From positions 1,922,001-1,986,000 of the forward strand of contig NZ_BGZH01000001.1 in NCBI RefSeq assembly GCF_009617755.1: DNA of 64,000 bases, written 5' to 3'. The DNA comes from Marinobacter salsuginis. Its GTDB lineage: Bacteria > Pseudomonadota > Gammaproteobacteria > Pseudomonadales > Oleiphilaceae. The notes below the pieces were generated by a model, which saw only the letters and a list, made by a program, of their open reading frames with translations, was not told where the DNA came from and ran no database searches. The translations under genes and the position numbers were made by a program. Shown piece by piece: positions 53,624 through 63,408 of this stretch (position 1 is the first letter of the stretch; the number at the start of each line of letters is the position of its first letter).

Positions 53624-54515
53624 TGACCGGAAAACTGTCGTGATGGTCGTGGATGACGCGGTCGACTCCATTCGAATGATCAACGACGCTATGGAAGAGG
53701 CCGGCATGACGGTGCTGGTTGCCCTGGAAGGGAACCAGGCCCTCACCATCAGCCAGAATATAACGCCGGACGTGGTGCTGATGGATGCTCTGATGCCCCA
53801 CATGGACGGCTTCGAAACCTGTCGAAGATTGAAGGAGAACCCGGCATTTACCGACATTCCTATCATCTTCATGACCGGGCTGAGCGACACGGAACACGTT
53901 GTTATGGGGCTCAATGCCGGGGGCGTGGATTACGTGACAAAGCCCATCAACACCACCGAGCTGCTGGCCAGAATGGATGTGCACCTGACCAACGCCCGCA
54001 TGACCCGAAGCGCCCGCAGCGCGCTGGATACAGCCGGTCAGAACCTGTTTGCCGTGGACCAGGCGGGCAATCTGCTCTGGGGCACGCCCCAGGTTTGTCA
54101 GTACCTGCCCGATGCGGCGAACCCTGAATTCTCCGATGTCCGCGCCCGCCTGGCAGAATGGCTGGGGCACCAACCCGAACCAGGCCACAGCATGCCAATG
54201 GAAATCATGGGCGTGGCTAGGTCCGTGGAGTTTCTGGCCCTTGTGGATAACCGGGAATACCTGCTTCGGCTAAAAACACCGCAGAACCCTAACAGCGCAA
54301 CAGCCGCTTTGCGGCAACGGTTCGAACTGACATTGAGGGAATCCGACGTGTTACTGTGGATCGCTAACGGCAAGACCAATCGGGAGATTGGCCAGATACT
54401 GGATATGAGCCCCCGGACCGTCAACAAGCATCTGGAGCAGGTATTCCGGAAGCTGGGCGTGGAGAACCGGACGGCAGCTGCGGCCAGCGCGATCCGGGTG
54501 TTGGCGATTCAGTAA
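53610..54515 (+). CDS. LuxR-family response regulator (REC-HTH)
   Basis: This is a 301-aa transcription factor. The N-terminal receiver (about 8-125) has the acidic pair VVDDAVDSIR, phospho-acceptor Asp59 (VVLMDALMPHMDG), the Thr of MTGLSD and Lys of YVTKPI. A linker of about 110 residues with a PAS-like look (AVDQAGNLLWGTPQVCQYLP) precedes the C-terminal LuxR helix-turn-helix LTLRESDVLLWIANGKTNREIGQILDMSPRTVNKHLEQVFRKLGVENRTAAAA. Its start lies inside the kinase gene (14-bp overlap), so the two are a cognate pair. It is the likely binder of the palindromes before urtA and fmdA. Confidence 0.9.
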   Translation: MKLHNDRKTVVMVVDDAVDSIRMINDAMEEAGMTVLVALEGNQALTISQNITPDVVLMDALMPHMDGFETCRRLKENPAFTDIPIIFMTGLSDTEHVVMGLNAGGVDYVTKPINTTELLARMDVHLTNARMTRSARSALDTAGQNLFAVDQAGNLLWGTPQVCQYLPDAANPEFSDVRARLAEWLGHQPEPGHSMPMEIMGVARSVEFLALVDNREYLLRLKTPQNPNSATAALRQRFELTLRESDVLLWIANGKTNREIGQILDMSPRTVNKHLEQVFRKLGVENRTAAAASAIRVLAIQ

Positions 54516-54584
54516 TCGTTTCGGGCACTTTTGCGCAAAGCGTCTGTCCACGGGTATACCTCCTTCCAGACATCGAGAAGCCTG

Positions 54585-55310
54585 ATGAGAAAGACGACAA
54601 GATTCCTGTCACTCCTGTTTTTTGCAGGCATTTCTGGATTCCTGGTTGCTCAGCAATCACCCGCTCTCAAACCGTTTTCTGACATGCAGTCCCTCAATGA
54701 CGGCTGGGAACCCCTGGAATTTCCCAAGATCGATCAGCTCAGTCGGTATGAACTGACCACAGAGGACGGTCAGCAGGTTGTCAGGGCCACCACCGAAGGC
54801 GGGGCATCTGGCCTCATTGCCCGGGTAAGATTGGAGCCCGCCGATTCACTGATTTTGCAGTGGCGTTGGAAGGTCTCGAACGTGTTCGAGAAGGGTGATG
54901 CCCGGGAAAAGTCCGGTGACGATTATCCTGCCAGGATCTACGTTGCGTTCGAGTTCCAGCCTGAAAAAGCTGGCTTCTTCGAACGCGCCAAACGCAAGAC
55001 GGTTGAAGTGTTATTCGGAGAGTCTCTCCCGGGCAACGCTCTGAACTACATCTGGGCCAATAGCCTGCCCAAGGGCGAGATCGTGCCCAACCCTTACACC
55101 GAGAAAACCATGATGATCGCGGTGAATTCAGGATCAGAACAGATCGGTGAATGGGTCACCGTGGAACGTGACATTATGGCCGACTACCGGGAAGCGTTTG
55201 GTGAGGAACCACCACCGGTGGTCGGAATTGCCATTATGTCGGATTCCGACAACACCGGGGAGAAAGCAACGGCCTGGTATGGGGATATCTTTCTTGATCC
55301 CGAATCGTGA
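54585..55310 (+). CDS. DUF3047 domain periplasmic protein
   Basis: This is a 241-aa exported protein with a signal peptide (RKTTRFLSLLFFAGISGFLVAQQ) and a DUF3047 domain, recognised from GWEPLEFPKIDQLSRYEL, SGLIARVRLEPADSLILQWRWKVSNVFEKGDAREKSGDDYPARIYVAFEF, ALNYIWANSLPKGEIVPNPYT and PPVVGIAIMSDSDNTGEKATAWYGDIFL. The fold is probably a concanavalin-like beta sandwich; the function is unknown. The start at 54585 was chosen for the signal peptide. It follows the response regulator by 69 bp but is widespread without it, so a functional link is doubtful. Confidence 0.85.
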   Translation: MRKTTRFLSLLFFAGISGFLVAQQSPALKPFSDMQSLNDGWEPLEFPKIDQLSRYELTTEDGQQVVRATTEGGASGLIARVRLEPADSLILQWRWKVSNVFEKGDAREKSGDDYPARIYVAFEFQPEKAGFFERAKRKTVEVLFGESLPGNALNYIWANSLPKGEIVPNPYTEKTMMIAVNSGSEQIGEWVTVERDIMADYREAFGEEPPPVVGIAIMSDSDNTGEKATAWYGDIFLDPES

Positions 55311-55324
55311 ACACCAAAAGATGG

Positions 55325-56128
55325 TTATCGGTATTGTTCTGGAAAGCCCGGTATCACAAAGCTCTCCCCGAACTCCCGTATCGGGGGCACTTCACCCTGT
55401 TCAGCCAGACGCAGGTAGGCATCATCAAACTCTTCCCGCAAAATCGCTGCTCTGGGATTAGCAAGCGAAAACAGCCAGGTTAGATTTCTTAAACGAATCT
55501 CTGATTCGCGAATCTTCTCGTCTTCGGACATTGCCAGAGTTTCCAGAACTGGATCCCGGTGTCCGAACAAGTAATGTCCGCGGCCAAGCTTGAGCATGTC
55601 CAAAGCCGCTCGATAATTGGGTGCCTGAGTGACGTCAATTGAACTCTCGCCTTCCAGCCAATACAAAAGCCCGCCATAGGTGTATCCAGCAATCGTGATT
55701 ACTGTCTTACCCTGCAACTGATCAAAATGGGACAGTGGTTCTGTTCCCTCCAGATACCAGGCGCTCAATTGGGAAGCGAAGGGACTCACCCAGGTCTCGA
55801 GAACTTCACCCTTTAGAGCCGGGACGTTGGCTGATCCAGGCCAAACATCAATCCGGCCGTTCCGCAGATACAGGTAAACACGACTGATGGGAAGATAGAG
55901 AAATTCTGGTTCATAGCCCGCTTCGATAGCCACTTTTCGGGTAATCTCAATGAACGTGCCCGCCGGACTGCCATCGGCTTTCTGATAGGTCATCGGAGGA
56001 AAGTCGACATAGGCGATTTTGAGCAGTTTGCTGGCTGTTCCCGCTTCAGCAAGCGCGCCGGTTGCTAAAAATAATCCTGCTAGCAACGCACAAATGCGGA
56101 TACTGACAAAGCGCATGGCTTCAGACAT
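55325..56128 (-). CDS. Extracellular solute-binding protein, family 3-like
   Basis: This is a protein of about 267 aa with a signal peptide (MRFVSIRICALLAGLFLATGALAEA) and a two-lobe binding fold: KIAYVDFPPMTYQKADGSPAGTFIEITRKVAIEAGYEPEFLYLPISRVYLYLRNGRIDVWPG, then LQGKTVITIAGYTYGGLLYWL. It resembles orphan amino-acid-binding-type receptors without ABC partners. The start could be 56128 or 56116; neither has a strong ribosome-binding site. It is convergent with the DUF3047 gene (14-bp gap). The ligand is unknown. Confidence 0.78.
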   Translation of the reverse strand: MSEAMRFVSIRICALLAGLFLATGALAEAGTASKLLKIAYVDFPPMTYQKADGSPAGTFIEITRKVAIEAGYEPEFLYLPISRVYLYLRNGRIDVWPGSANVPALKGEVLETWVSPFASQLSAWYLEGTEPLSHFDQLQGKTVITIAGYTYGGLLYWLEGESSIDVTQAPNYRAALDMLKLGRGHYLFGHRDPVLETLAMSEDEKIRESEIRLRNLTWLFSLANPRAAILREEFDDAYLRLAEQGEVPPIREFGESFVIPGFPEQYR

Positions 56129-56255
56129 CAGGGAAAGCTGGACTGAACAGTTTCTGGGCATGGAATCCGTATTATTGTTGTGATCTGGTTAAGCAAAGAT
56201 TAACAGACCCGCGCAAATCTGCACTGATACCGCCCGCAAAAATCTGAACAGAATG

Positions 56256-57761
56256 TCAAATATGGTTAATCACCATGTACAGGCCCACACCGCCCATTAC
56301 CAGCATATAGGGAAACGCCATGATCACCATCTTGCCATAGGACAGACGAACCAGCGGCGCAATGGCAGACGTCAGCAGGAACAGGAAAGCCGCCTGGCCA
56401 TTCGGGGTCGCCACACTGGGAAGATTGGTGCCGGTGTTTATGGCAACCGCCAGCTTCTGGAAGTGATCATAGCTGATAGCACCTGCATCCAGGGCCTGCT
56501 TCACCTCACTGATATACACGGTGGCAACAAACACGTTGTCGCTGATCATCGACAGTACGCCATTGGCAATAAAGAACATGCCTGGCTGCCGGGCTTCGGG
56601 AAGCGACAGAACGTAATCAATGATCGGCTTGAAGAGGTGCTGTTCGTGGATTACCGCAACTACTGCGAAAAACACCACCAGCAGAGAGGTAAACGGCAGG
56701 GATTCCTGGAAAGCCTTGCCAATCTGATGTTCGTCGGTGACACCGGTAAATGAGGTAATCAGGATAATCACCAGAAGGCCAATCAAGCCGACCTCCGCCA
56801 GGTGGAATGCCAGGCCCACCACCAGAACTGCCGCGGCAAACGCCTGTACCCAGAGCGCGGCCTGATCAGCCTTGGTACGCTTGGCCCGCTCATTCTCGGC
56901 AAACTCCTCCAGCACGCGGCGCACGGGCTTGGGCAAGCGACCGCCGTAGCCAAACCAACGCAGCTTCTCCAGAGCCCAGCAGGTAAACAACCCGGCCGCC
57001 AGCACCGGCAGGCTCACCGGCGCCATATGCAGGAAGAAACCGGCAAAATCCCAACCCACTACCTTGGCAATCAGCAGGTTCTGCGGCTCGCCCACCATGG
57101 TGGCCACGCCACCCAGGGCTGTACCGATTGCACCGTGCATCAACAGGCTGCGCAAAAAGGCCCTGAAGTTTTCCAGATCTTCCCGGTGCAGTTCGATCAC
57201 TTCGTCGTCACTGCCAGCGTTGTGATCCTTGTGCTGATAGCCCTTACCGGAAGCCACCTTGTGGTAAACCGAGTAGAAACCCACTGCGACGCTGATGATT
57301 ACCGCGGTCACCGTCAGGGCGTCCAGGAAAGCCGAAAGAATCGCCGCCGCGGAGCAGAACAATAATGACAGAGCCGACTTGGAGCGCACACCCACCAGAA
57401 TCTGGGTGAACGTCACCAGCAGCAGCTCCTTCATGAAATAGATGCCCGCCACCATGAACATCAGCAGCAGGATAACCGGGAAGTTGGTGAGCACTTCCAG
57501 ATAGACCGCGTCCGGCGTGGTCAACCCGATCAACAAGGCCTCAACGGCCAGCAGACCACCCGGCAGCAGCGGATAGCACTTCAGGGCCATGGCCAGGGTA
57601 AAAATAAACTCCGCAATCAGAAGCCAGCCGGCCGTTCCCGGCCCCAGGGTCCACATGACAATCGGGTTGGCGACAAGAAACAACAGGATGACCTGCTTGT
57701 ACCAGACGGGCGCCTTGCCAAGGAAGTTGTGGGTAAAGCCGGAAATAACGGTAGTGGGCAT
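56256..57761 (-). CDS. nhaB: Na+/H+ antiporter NhaB
   Basis: This is a 501-aa inner-membrane antiporter that expels sodium in exchange for protons, important in marine salinity. It aligns along its whole length with E. coli Nha[127 protein letters not shown] and [38 protein letters not shown]. About twelve helices are visible. The ATG at 57761 ([18 protein letters not shown]) matches the family start; the frame continues upstream without a signal. Confidence 0.95.
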   Translation of the reverse strand: MPTTVISGFTHNFLGKAPVWYKQVILLFLVANPIVMWTLGPGTAGWLLIAEFIFTLAMALKCYPLLPGGLLAVEALLIGLTTPDAVYLEVLTNFPVILLLMFMVAGIYFMKELLLVTFTQILVGVRSKSALSLLFCSAAAILSAFLDALTVTAVIISVAVGFYSVYHKVASGKGYQHKDHNAGSDDEVIELHREDLENFRAFLRSLLMHGAIGTALGGVATMVGEPQNLLIAKVVGWDFAGFFLHMAPVSLPVLAAGLFTCWALEKLRWFGYGGRLPKPVRRVLEEFAENERAKRTKADQAALWVQAFAAAVLVVGLAFHLAEVGLIGLLVIILITSFTGVTDEHQIGKAFQESLPFTSLLVVFFAVVAVIHEQHLFKPIIDYVLSLPEARQPGMFFIANGVLSMISDNVFVATVYISEVKQALDAGAISYDHFQKLAVAINTGTNLPSVATPNGQAAFLFLLTSAIAPLVRLSYGKMVIMAFPYMLVMGGVGLYMVINHI

Positions 57762-58145
57762 TACGGAAATCTTCTGAGAAAACGGGTTATTGGTATTGTG
57801 TGGCAGCAGGCCCGAATCTTCCTTGATATTTGCGTACCGGGGTATGGTCCAAAGGTACAAATCTGAGACCACTTTTGGTCTTAATAGCAAAAAGAAAAGC
57901 TCAAAGGTCTCGCCAACACGATTATTTTCGTAACATTACTTAAATTAAACCCCTAATGCGACGGCATTTTAACCGATTTCCGCGGTCATGCGGTGATTTC
58001 ATTAAAAATTTACCGTGTCATTTCCGTTCAAAACCACTGCATCTAAATGATATTGGTTTGCATTACGATTTATTTAAGAATAATATTCGGCGGATTTGAT
58101 GACTTTCACCACTTAACCACTGTCCGCTATGAAGGTGTTCCCATT
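57762..58145. other. AT-rich divergent promoter region nhaB / TonB receptor
   Basis: These 384 bp carry no recognisable gene. They hold an AGACCA-CTTT-TGGTCT inverted repeat (57866-57881) on the nhaB side, an AT-rich tract, and a Fur-like site on the receptor side. Both promoters must lie here. Confidence 0.6.
58045..58064. promoter_or_regulatory. Fur-like site before the first TonB receptor
   Basis: AAATGATATTGGTTTGCATT resembles overlapping Fur hexamers (NATWAT units), 82 bp before the receptor start. Iron-repressed siderophore receptors usually have such a box. Confidence 0.45.
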
Positions 58146-60215
58146 ATGCCCGCCGTCGTTTTACCCAAGCCTTTGGCCCTCGCAATCCGTCTGACCCTGA
58201 GTATTGGTATTGCGACGGCGTCAACGCCACTTCTGGCGCAGGACGAAGCCGAAACCAGCCTGGATGCACTCGTGGTCTCAGCCACCGCACTGAAAGTTGA
58301 AACCCCGCTGGTTGAAACACCAAGGCCAGCTTCCGTGGTCGATGAAGAAGAGCTTCTTGAGCGCAACGTTCAATCCCTTGATGAAACATTCCGCTATCGC
58401 GCCGGCGTGGTTTCCGGCCACTACGGCGCGGACAACGACACTGACTGGTTCAAAATCCGGGGTTTCGACCAGGCCACCTATCAGGACGGCTTGCGCATCT
58501 ATCGCGAGGGTTTCTATCAGTGGCTGCCGGAAACCTATGGCCTTGAACGCGTGGAACTTCTCAAGGGACCCGCGTCCATTCTTTACGGTGAGGCACCCCC
58601 GGGCGGCGTAATCAACGCCATCAGTAAACGCCCGACCGATCAGGCGCAGGGAGAACTGCAGATTCAGGCTGGCACCAACGAGCACCGCCAATTGGGTCTG
58701 GACACCTCAGGCCCGATTGGAGACAGCGATTCGGTCAGCTATCGCCTGGTTGGCCTGTACCGTTCCGCCGACGGTGATATTGACTACACCGAAAACGAGC
58801 GCTATTACGTGGCGCCCAGCCTGCGCTGGGATGTGTCCGAGGATACCTCCCTGACGTTCCTGGCGAGCCTTCAGAAGGATGATGCCGTACCCTACAATGG
58901 CTTCAAGCTGGCTTACGGCACGATCCAGGACACGCCCTTTGGCAAGGTTGAACCTTCCACCTTTTACGGCGAACCCGGATACGACACCAACGAACGTACC
59001 CAGTTCTCTGTCGGTTACAGCCTTTCACATCGCTTCAACAACACCTGGGAGTTTCAACAGGACACCCGTTACAGCGAGCTCGACCTGCTACTGCGCAGTA
59101 TCTACATGTCGTTCCAGAGTGGCCCGAGAGAAGGGACCCGCGGCATCGTCTATCGCGATGGGGATCTGTCCAGCTGGACGGTGGATAACCGGCTGGTGGG
59201 AACCTGGTTTACTGACCGCACTGAAAACACCCTGTTGATTGGTGTGGACTATCAGGAGCTCGAAACCAATGGTCTGGAACTGGATAATTTCGCCTTTTCC
59301 ACGATCGACATCTTCGACCCGACTTACGGTAATTTCACGCCGGTATCGCCTGCAGACCTGACCCGCCGAAACATCACCAAGGAGCAAACCGGCCTTTATC
59401 TCCAGAATCAGCTCCGACTGGACGATCGCTGGATTTTTCTCGCGGGCGCGCGGTACGACCAGGCTGAAGTGGTTGATCGCAACCTGACCGCGGATTCCCG
59501 GCAGAGAGCCGACGACGATCAGATATCTCTCTCAGGTGGGGTTATGTACCTGGCGGATAATGGCTTCTCGCCATACCTTTCGTGGACCGAGTCGTTCCAA
59601 CCGATTGCCGGCGTGGATAACAACGGCAACCTTTACGAACCGCGGGTTGGTGAACAGTTGGAATTCGGCGTCAAATACGCTCCGAACAGTCTGGACGGCT
59701 ATGTGACGGCGGCCATCTATAACATTGAGGAAGAAAACTCACTGGTCACCAGTCCTTCCGGCTTTCAGGTTCAGGAAGGCGTCAGGGAAACCCAGGGCTT
59801 TGAACTTGAGAGTGTCGCCTATCTGACCGAACAGCTCGAGTTGACAGCTGCCTACACCTACAACGACGCAACAACGGACAACACCTCCGACAACCAGCCC
59901 GCGGCCGCTGCGAATCTGATCCCCCGTCATTCTGCGTCGGTTTGGCTGGACTACGCCTTCCAGGATTTTGCGCCGGGTCTGAAGCTCGGTGGTGGCGCCC
60001 GGTACGTTGGCAGTACCGACGACAGCTTCACGGGAACCGAGGTGCCTTCTTACACGGTGGTGGACCTGATGGCGCAATACCAGTTCGTGGACAACTGGAT
60101 CGCACAGCTGAACGTGAACAACGTTGCTGATCGCGAATACGTCGCCAGCTGTGAGTTCTACTGTTACTACGGTGAAGAGCGCAGTGTGGTCGGCACCCTG
60201 AGCTATCGCTGGTAA
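58146..60215 (+). CDS. TonB-dependent siderophore receptor (FhuA/FpvA type)
   Basis: This is a 689-aa outer-membrane receptor for ferric siderophores. A signal peptide (ends ASTPLLAQ) is followed by a TonB-box-like SLDALVVSAT, the plug domain (RPASVVDEEELLERNVQSLDETFRYRAGVVSGHYGADNDTDWFKIRGF, and YGLERVELLKGPASILYGEAPPGGVINAISKRPT) and a 22-strand barrel ending YYGEERSVVGTLSYRW, with the terminal aromatic required for assembly. A Cys pair near the C-terminus (CEFYC) is typical of hydroxamate receptors. The start at 58146 gives a proper signal peptide. It is followed by an AraC/GyrI regulator 28 bp downstream. Confidence 0.92.
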   Translation: MPAVVLPKPLALAIRLTLSIGIATASTPLLAQDEAETSLDALVVSATALKVETPLVETPRPASVVDEEELLERNVQSLDETFRYRAGVVSGHYGADNDTDWFKIRGFDQATYQDGLRIYREGFYQWLPETYGLERVELLKGPASILYGEAPPGGVINAISKRPTDQAQGELQIQAGTNEHRQLGLDTSGPIGDSDSVSYRLVGLYRSADGDIDYTENERYYVAPSLRWDVSEDTSLTFLASLQKDDAVPYNGFKLAYGTIQDTPFGKVEPSTFYGEPGYDTNERTQFSVGYSLSHRFNNTWEFQQDTRYSELDLLLRSIYMSFQSGPREGTRGIVYRDGDLSSWTVDNRLVGTWFTDRTENTLLIGVDYQELETNGLELDNFAFSTIDIFDPTYGNFTPVSPADLTRRNITKEQTGLYLQNQLRLDDRWIFLAGARYDQAEVVDRNLTADSRQRADDDQISLSGGVMYLADNGFSPYLSWTESFQPIAGVDNNGNLYEPRVGEQLEFGVKYAPNSLDGYVTAAIYNIEEENSLVTSPSGFQVQEGVRETQGFELESVAYLTEQLELTAAYTYNDATTDNTSDNQPAAAANLIPRHSASVWLDYAFQDFAPGLKLGGGARYVGSTDDSFTGTEVPSYTVVDLMAQYQFVDNWIAQLNVNNVADREYVASCEFYCYYGEERSVVGTLSYRW

Positions 60216-60243
60216 ATCTCCTGCCCGGTAACAGGAGTCCCCG

Positions 60244-61179
60244 ATGACCCCGTCAAGCCGGCAAACCCAGCTGGGCAGGATCGGGAAGGTTCTGGATTAC
60301 ATCCACCTGAACCTGGACAAGCCGCTGGCCGTTACCAGCCTTGCCAGGATCGGGGGATGGTCCCGCTGGCAATTCAACCGCGTGTTCGCGTTCGAGACCG
60401 GTCAATGCGTCGGGCAGTATGTGAGGGAACTGCGGCTGAGCCTGGCGGCGGAAATGCTGCTGTTTACCAATCAGCGCATCATCGATATTGGTCTGGCCTG
60501 CGGCTTTGGCTCGGACATCAGCTTCAGCCGCAGTTTCAAACAGCATTTCGGGTGTCCACCGGCCCAGTACCGGCGCCGCGGACTGCCGTGCCTGCTGAGC
60601 ACGCCTTTATGTCTCGACCCGGCCCTTCTGCCGGATGCCTCCCTCCGGGCCCGAGTCCCTGCCATCCGGCTTGATTCAAGGCCGGCGTTCACCGTGGCCG
60701 GTCGCTCCGAGAAGATACGGGGACTGTTCTCGTCCAATCCTGATTTCAACGTCAAGGTCCCTGCGCTCTGGGGTTCGTTATCGGCCGCCGGGCTGCTACC
60801 AGAGGCGCAACCCAGGTTTGGCGTTATTGATCTCTCCGGGGGAGCGGGTCCCGAATTCCACTATCTGGCTGGTATTGAAACCGGTGAAGCCCATGCTTCT
60901 CGAGGTCTCGAAGTGCTTCAGGTGCCTGCCCAGAATTACGCGGTGGTCTCCTTTCAGGGCCCCATCCGCTCACTCGCTGAAATCCTGAAATGGTTTTTCA
61001 ATGCCTGGCTTCCACATGCCGGCTGCAAGGCGATCTATGGATTTGATCTGGAGGTCTACCCTCCGGAATTCGACGTCCGGGCGCCGGAAGTGAGCATGGA
61101 ATACTGGATTCCAGTCGTGCTTGAGACACCATTAATTACCGGCATGCACCAATCGGTTAAGTCCTGTTCAACCAGATAA
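60244..61179 (+). CDS. AraC family regulator with GyrI-like domain
   Basis: This is a 311-aa protein with an N-terminal AraC helix-turn-helix pair (LGRIGKVLDYIHLNLDKPLAVTSLARIGGWSRWQFNRVFAFETGQCVGQYVRELRLSLAAEMLL, and IIDIGLACGFGSDISFSRSFKQHFGCPPAQYRRR) and a C-terminal GyrI/Rob-like effector domain (RPAFTVAGRSEKIRGLFSS, EVYPPEFDVRAPEVSMEYWIPV). This order (Rob/SoxS-type fused to GyrI) indicates a small-molecule-responsive activator. Lying between two siderophore receptors, it probably senses a ferric siderophore or related compound and activates one or both. Confidence 0.9.
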   Translation: MTPSSRQTQLGRIGKVLDYIHLNLDKPLAVTSLARIGGWSRWQFNRVFAFETGQCVGQYVRELRLSLAAEMLLFTNQRIIDIGLACGFGSDISFSRSFKQHFGCPPAQYRRRGLPCLLSTPLCLDPALLPDASLRARVPAIRLDSRPAFTVAGRSEKIRGLFSSNPDFNVKVPALWGSLSAAGLLPEAQPRFGVIDLSGGAGPEFHYLAGIETGEAHASRGLEVLQVPAQNYAVVSFQGPIRSLAEILKWFFNAWLPHAGCKAIYGFDLEVYPPEFDVRAPEVSMEYWIPVVLETPLITGMHQSVKSCSTR

Positions 61180-61188
61180 ATATAATGG

Positions 61189-61211
61189 GAATGATTCGCA
61201 ATTAATCATTC
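61189..61211. promoter_or_regulatory. Fur-like inverted repeat before the second TonB receptor
   Basis: GAATGATT (61189-61196) and AATCATTC (61204-61211) are perfect 8-bp inverted arms around a 7-bp spacer, 21 bp before the receptor start codon. The upstream flank (ATAATGGGAATGATT) adds further Fur-like hexamers. Confidence 0.6.
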
Positions 61212-61231
61212 GAGGTTTAACAGGACCCATT

Positions 61232-63361
61232 ATGCATTCACACGTTATCAAACCCTCCGCACTGGCTGTTGCCATTGGCCTGGCTGTCAGCCAGATGGCT
61301 GCCGCAGACTCCAATGACCCCCTGGAACTGGACACCATGACGGTGTACGGCGAGACCTACCGAAACACCGCCACCAAGACGGCACTGGAACCGGGCGAAA
61401 CCCCGCAAAGCATCTCCGTTCTGGACCAACAGGCCCTGGAAATGCGCGATGCGGACTCGGTTGCGTCAGCGCTTCGTTATGCGCCGGGTGTGAACACCGA
61501 GTTGCGAGGCGGGGCGGTGGGCCGACTGGATCTGTTCAGCATCCGCGGTTTTATCAACTACCAGAATTATTATGACGGCCTGCAACTGCTCTACAACGAC
61601 TGGAATCTGCAGCCCCAGATTGATCTGAAGGCTGTGGAGCAAGTTGAGGTCTTCCGGGGCCCTACATCGACGCTATACGGGTCCATGCCTCCGGGCGGGA
61701 TGGTGAATCTGATCGGCAAACAGCCCTCCACCGAGAGCTTTAACAAGATTGAGGTGGCGGGTGGTTCCCGCAATCTGGCGGAAGCCTCCGTTGAGAGCCG
61801 GGGTCAACTGGGCGATTCCAGCCTGTCCTACAGCCTGGTGGGTCTGACCCGTACCCGGGATGGTCAGGCCGAAACCTCCGAGGAGGAGCGCCACATGATC
61901 GCGCCGTCCGTGGATTGGCAGGTGAGCGAGGACACACTCATCAACTTCAACCTTTACTACCAGAACGATCCGGCCATGGGGATTTATACCACCCTGCCCG
62001 CTTCCGGTCTGTTCCTGCCCAACCCCAATGGCGAACTGCCGCAGGATGCCTTCTCCGGCGACGCCAACTGGAACGAGTTTGAAAAAGAGGTGTTGCTGGC
62101 CGGCTACAAGGTCAACCACAACATCAACGACAACTGGAATTTCCTGCAAAACTTCCGGTACACCGACGCGGAAGCGTTTCAGACCAACACCTACGGAACG
62201 GGTCTCGCCGCAGATGGCAGGACTCTCTCCCGACAGGCCTATCTTACAGATGAAACGACCACCGGCTTCACCGTGGACAACCAGTTTTCGGGACGCTTTC
62301 AGACCGGATCGGCCCGGCACAATATACTGGTGGGCCTGGATTACCTCAGTCTCGACTCAGACGTAATCTACGAGGATACCGCAGCCCCCGCCATCGATCT
62401 GTTTGATCCGGACCACTACCAGATCACTCAAGACAACATAACTATAGAGAACACCGCACTGTCTTCTGACTTCAATATTCGCAAGAAGCAGCTTGGCATC
62501 TATTTCCAGGACCAGATCGAACTGAACCGGTTCGTAATCATTGGCGGCGTCCGCTGGGATGATTTCACCGGTGAGGAAAAAGGCAGACAATACGGTGGCA
62601 CGGTCGACAGGAAGCTTGACCAGGACAACGTTTCCACTCGCGCGGGCGTGATGTATCGGGGTGCCAACGGCCTCTCACCCTACATCAATTATGCCGAAAG
62701 CTTTGAGCCACAAACCGGCAGTGACCGCAATGGCAATGAGTTTGATCCGTCGACAGGCGACCAGTGGGAACTGGGTTTGAAATACCAGTCCCAGGATCAG
62801 CAAACATCAGCCAACCTTGCGTTTTACCAGATTACCAAGGACAACGTGCCGACTCGCGACCCCAACGGTGGCCCTTATGATCAGATCCAGGCCGGGGAAG
62901 TACGTTCCCAGGGCATCGAACTAGAAGCCCGGGCACAACCCATCGACAGCCTGTTGGTGACCGCCAACTACACGCTGCAGGATGTTGAGGTCACCAAGGA
63001 CAATACCGGACTGAAAGGTCGAACGCCGGTCTGGGTACCCGAGCACCTTCTGTCTGTGTGGGCCGATTATGGCTTTTATGACGGACCTTTGAATGGCCTG
63101 GTTGCAGGCATTGGTGCCCGGTACATCGGCGAAGCTGAATACAACGCCGCCACCAATGAGGGGAAAGTACCAGATACAACACTGGTGGATATCGCCCTGC
63201 GTTATAGCCTCGGCCGAGTCTCCCACACGTTGCGAGGTACCGAACTGGGCCTGTCAGTTAACAACCTCACCGACGAGCGCTACTACAGCTGTTTCGACAG
63301 TTCCAACTGCTGGTTTGGGGAGGAGCGAACGGTAGAGGCGTCTGTTTCCTATCGCTTCTGA
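61232..63361 (+). CDS. TonB-dependent siderophore receptor
   Basis: This is a 709-aa outer-membrane ferric-siderophore receptor. The signal peptide (MHSHVIKPSALAVAIGLAVSQMAAA) is followed by a TonB-box-like LELDTMTVYGE, the plug (ETPQSISVLDQQALEMRDADSVASALRYAPGVNTELRGG; VEQVEVFRGPTSTLYGSMPPGGMVNLIGKQP) and a beta barrel ending in VEASVSYRF. Two cysteines (CFDSSNC) sit near the end. AGGA lies seven bases before the ATG. It has its own Fur-like promoter, so it can be expressed independently of the upstream regulator gene. The specific siderophore is unknown. Confidence 0.93.
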   Translation: MHSHVIKPSALAVAIGLAVSQMAAADSNDPLELDTMTVYGETYRNTATKTALEPGETPQSISVLDQQALEMRDADSVASALRYAPGVNTELRGGAVGRLDLFSIRGFINYQNYYDGLQLLYNDWNLQPQIDLKAVEQVEVFRGPTSTLYGSMPPGGMVNLIGKQPSTESFNKIEVAGGSRNLAEASVESRGQLGDSSLSYSLVGLTRTRDGQAETSEEERHMIAPSVDWQVSEDTLINFNLYYQNDPAMGIYTTLPASGLFLPNPNGELPQDAFSGDANWNEFEKEVLLAGYKVNHNINDNWNFLQNFRYTDAEAFQTNTYGTGLAADGRTLSRQAYLTDETTTGFTVDNQFSGRFQTGSARHNILVGLDYLSLDSDVIYEDTAAPAIDLFDPDHYQITQDNITIENTALSSDFNIRKKQLGIYFQDQIELNRFVIIGGVRWDDFTGEEKGRQYGGTVDRKLDQDNVSTRAGVMYRGANGLSPYINYAESFEPQTGSDRNGNEFDPSTGDQWELGLKYQSQDQQTSANLAFYQITKDNVPTRDPNGGPYDQIQAGEVRSQGIELEARAQPIDSLLVTANYTLQDVEVTKDNTGLKGRTPVWVPEHLLSVWADYGFYDGPLNGLVAGIGARYIGEAEYNAATNEGKVPDTTLVDIALRYSLGRVSHTLRGTELGLSVNNLTDERYYSCFDSSNCWFGEERTVEASVSYRF

Positions 63362-63380
63362 GGTTCTGCGGCTCTGACTG

Positions 63381-63408
63381 AAAAGCCCCGCGTATGCGGG
63401 GCTTTTTT
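63381..63408. terminator. Bidirectional terminator, TonB receptor / glmS
   Basis: GCCCCGC (63385-63391) pairs with GCGGGGC (63396-63402), with A4 before and T6 after, serving both convergent genes. Its T run touches the glmS stop codon. Confidence 0.9.
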
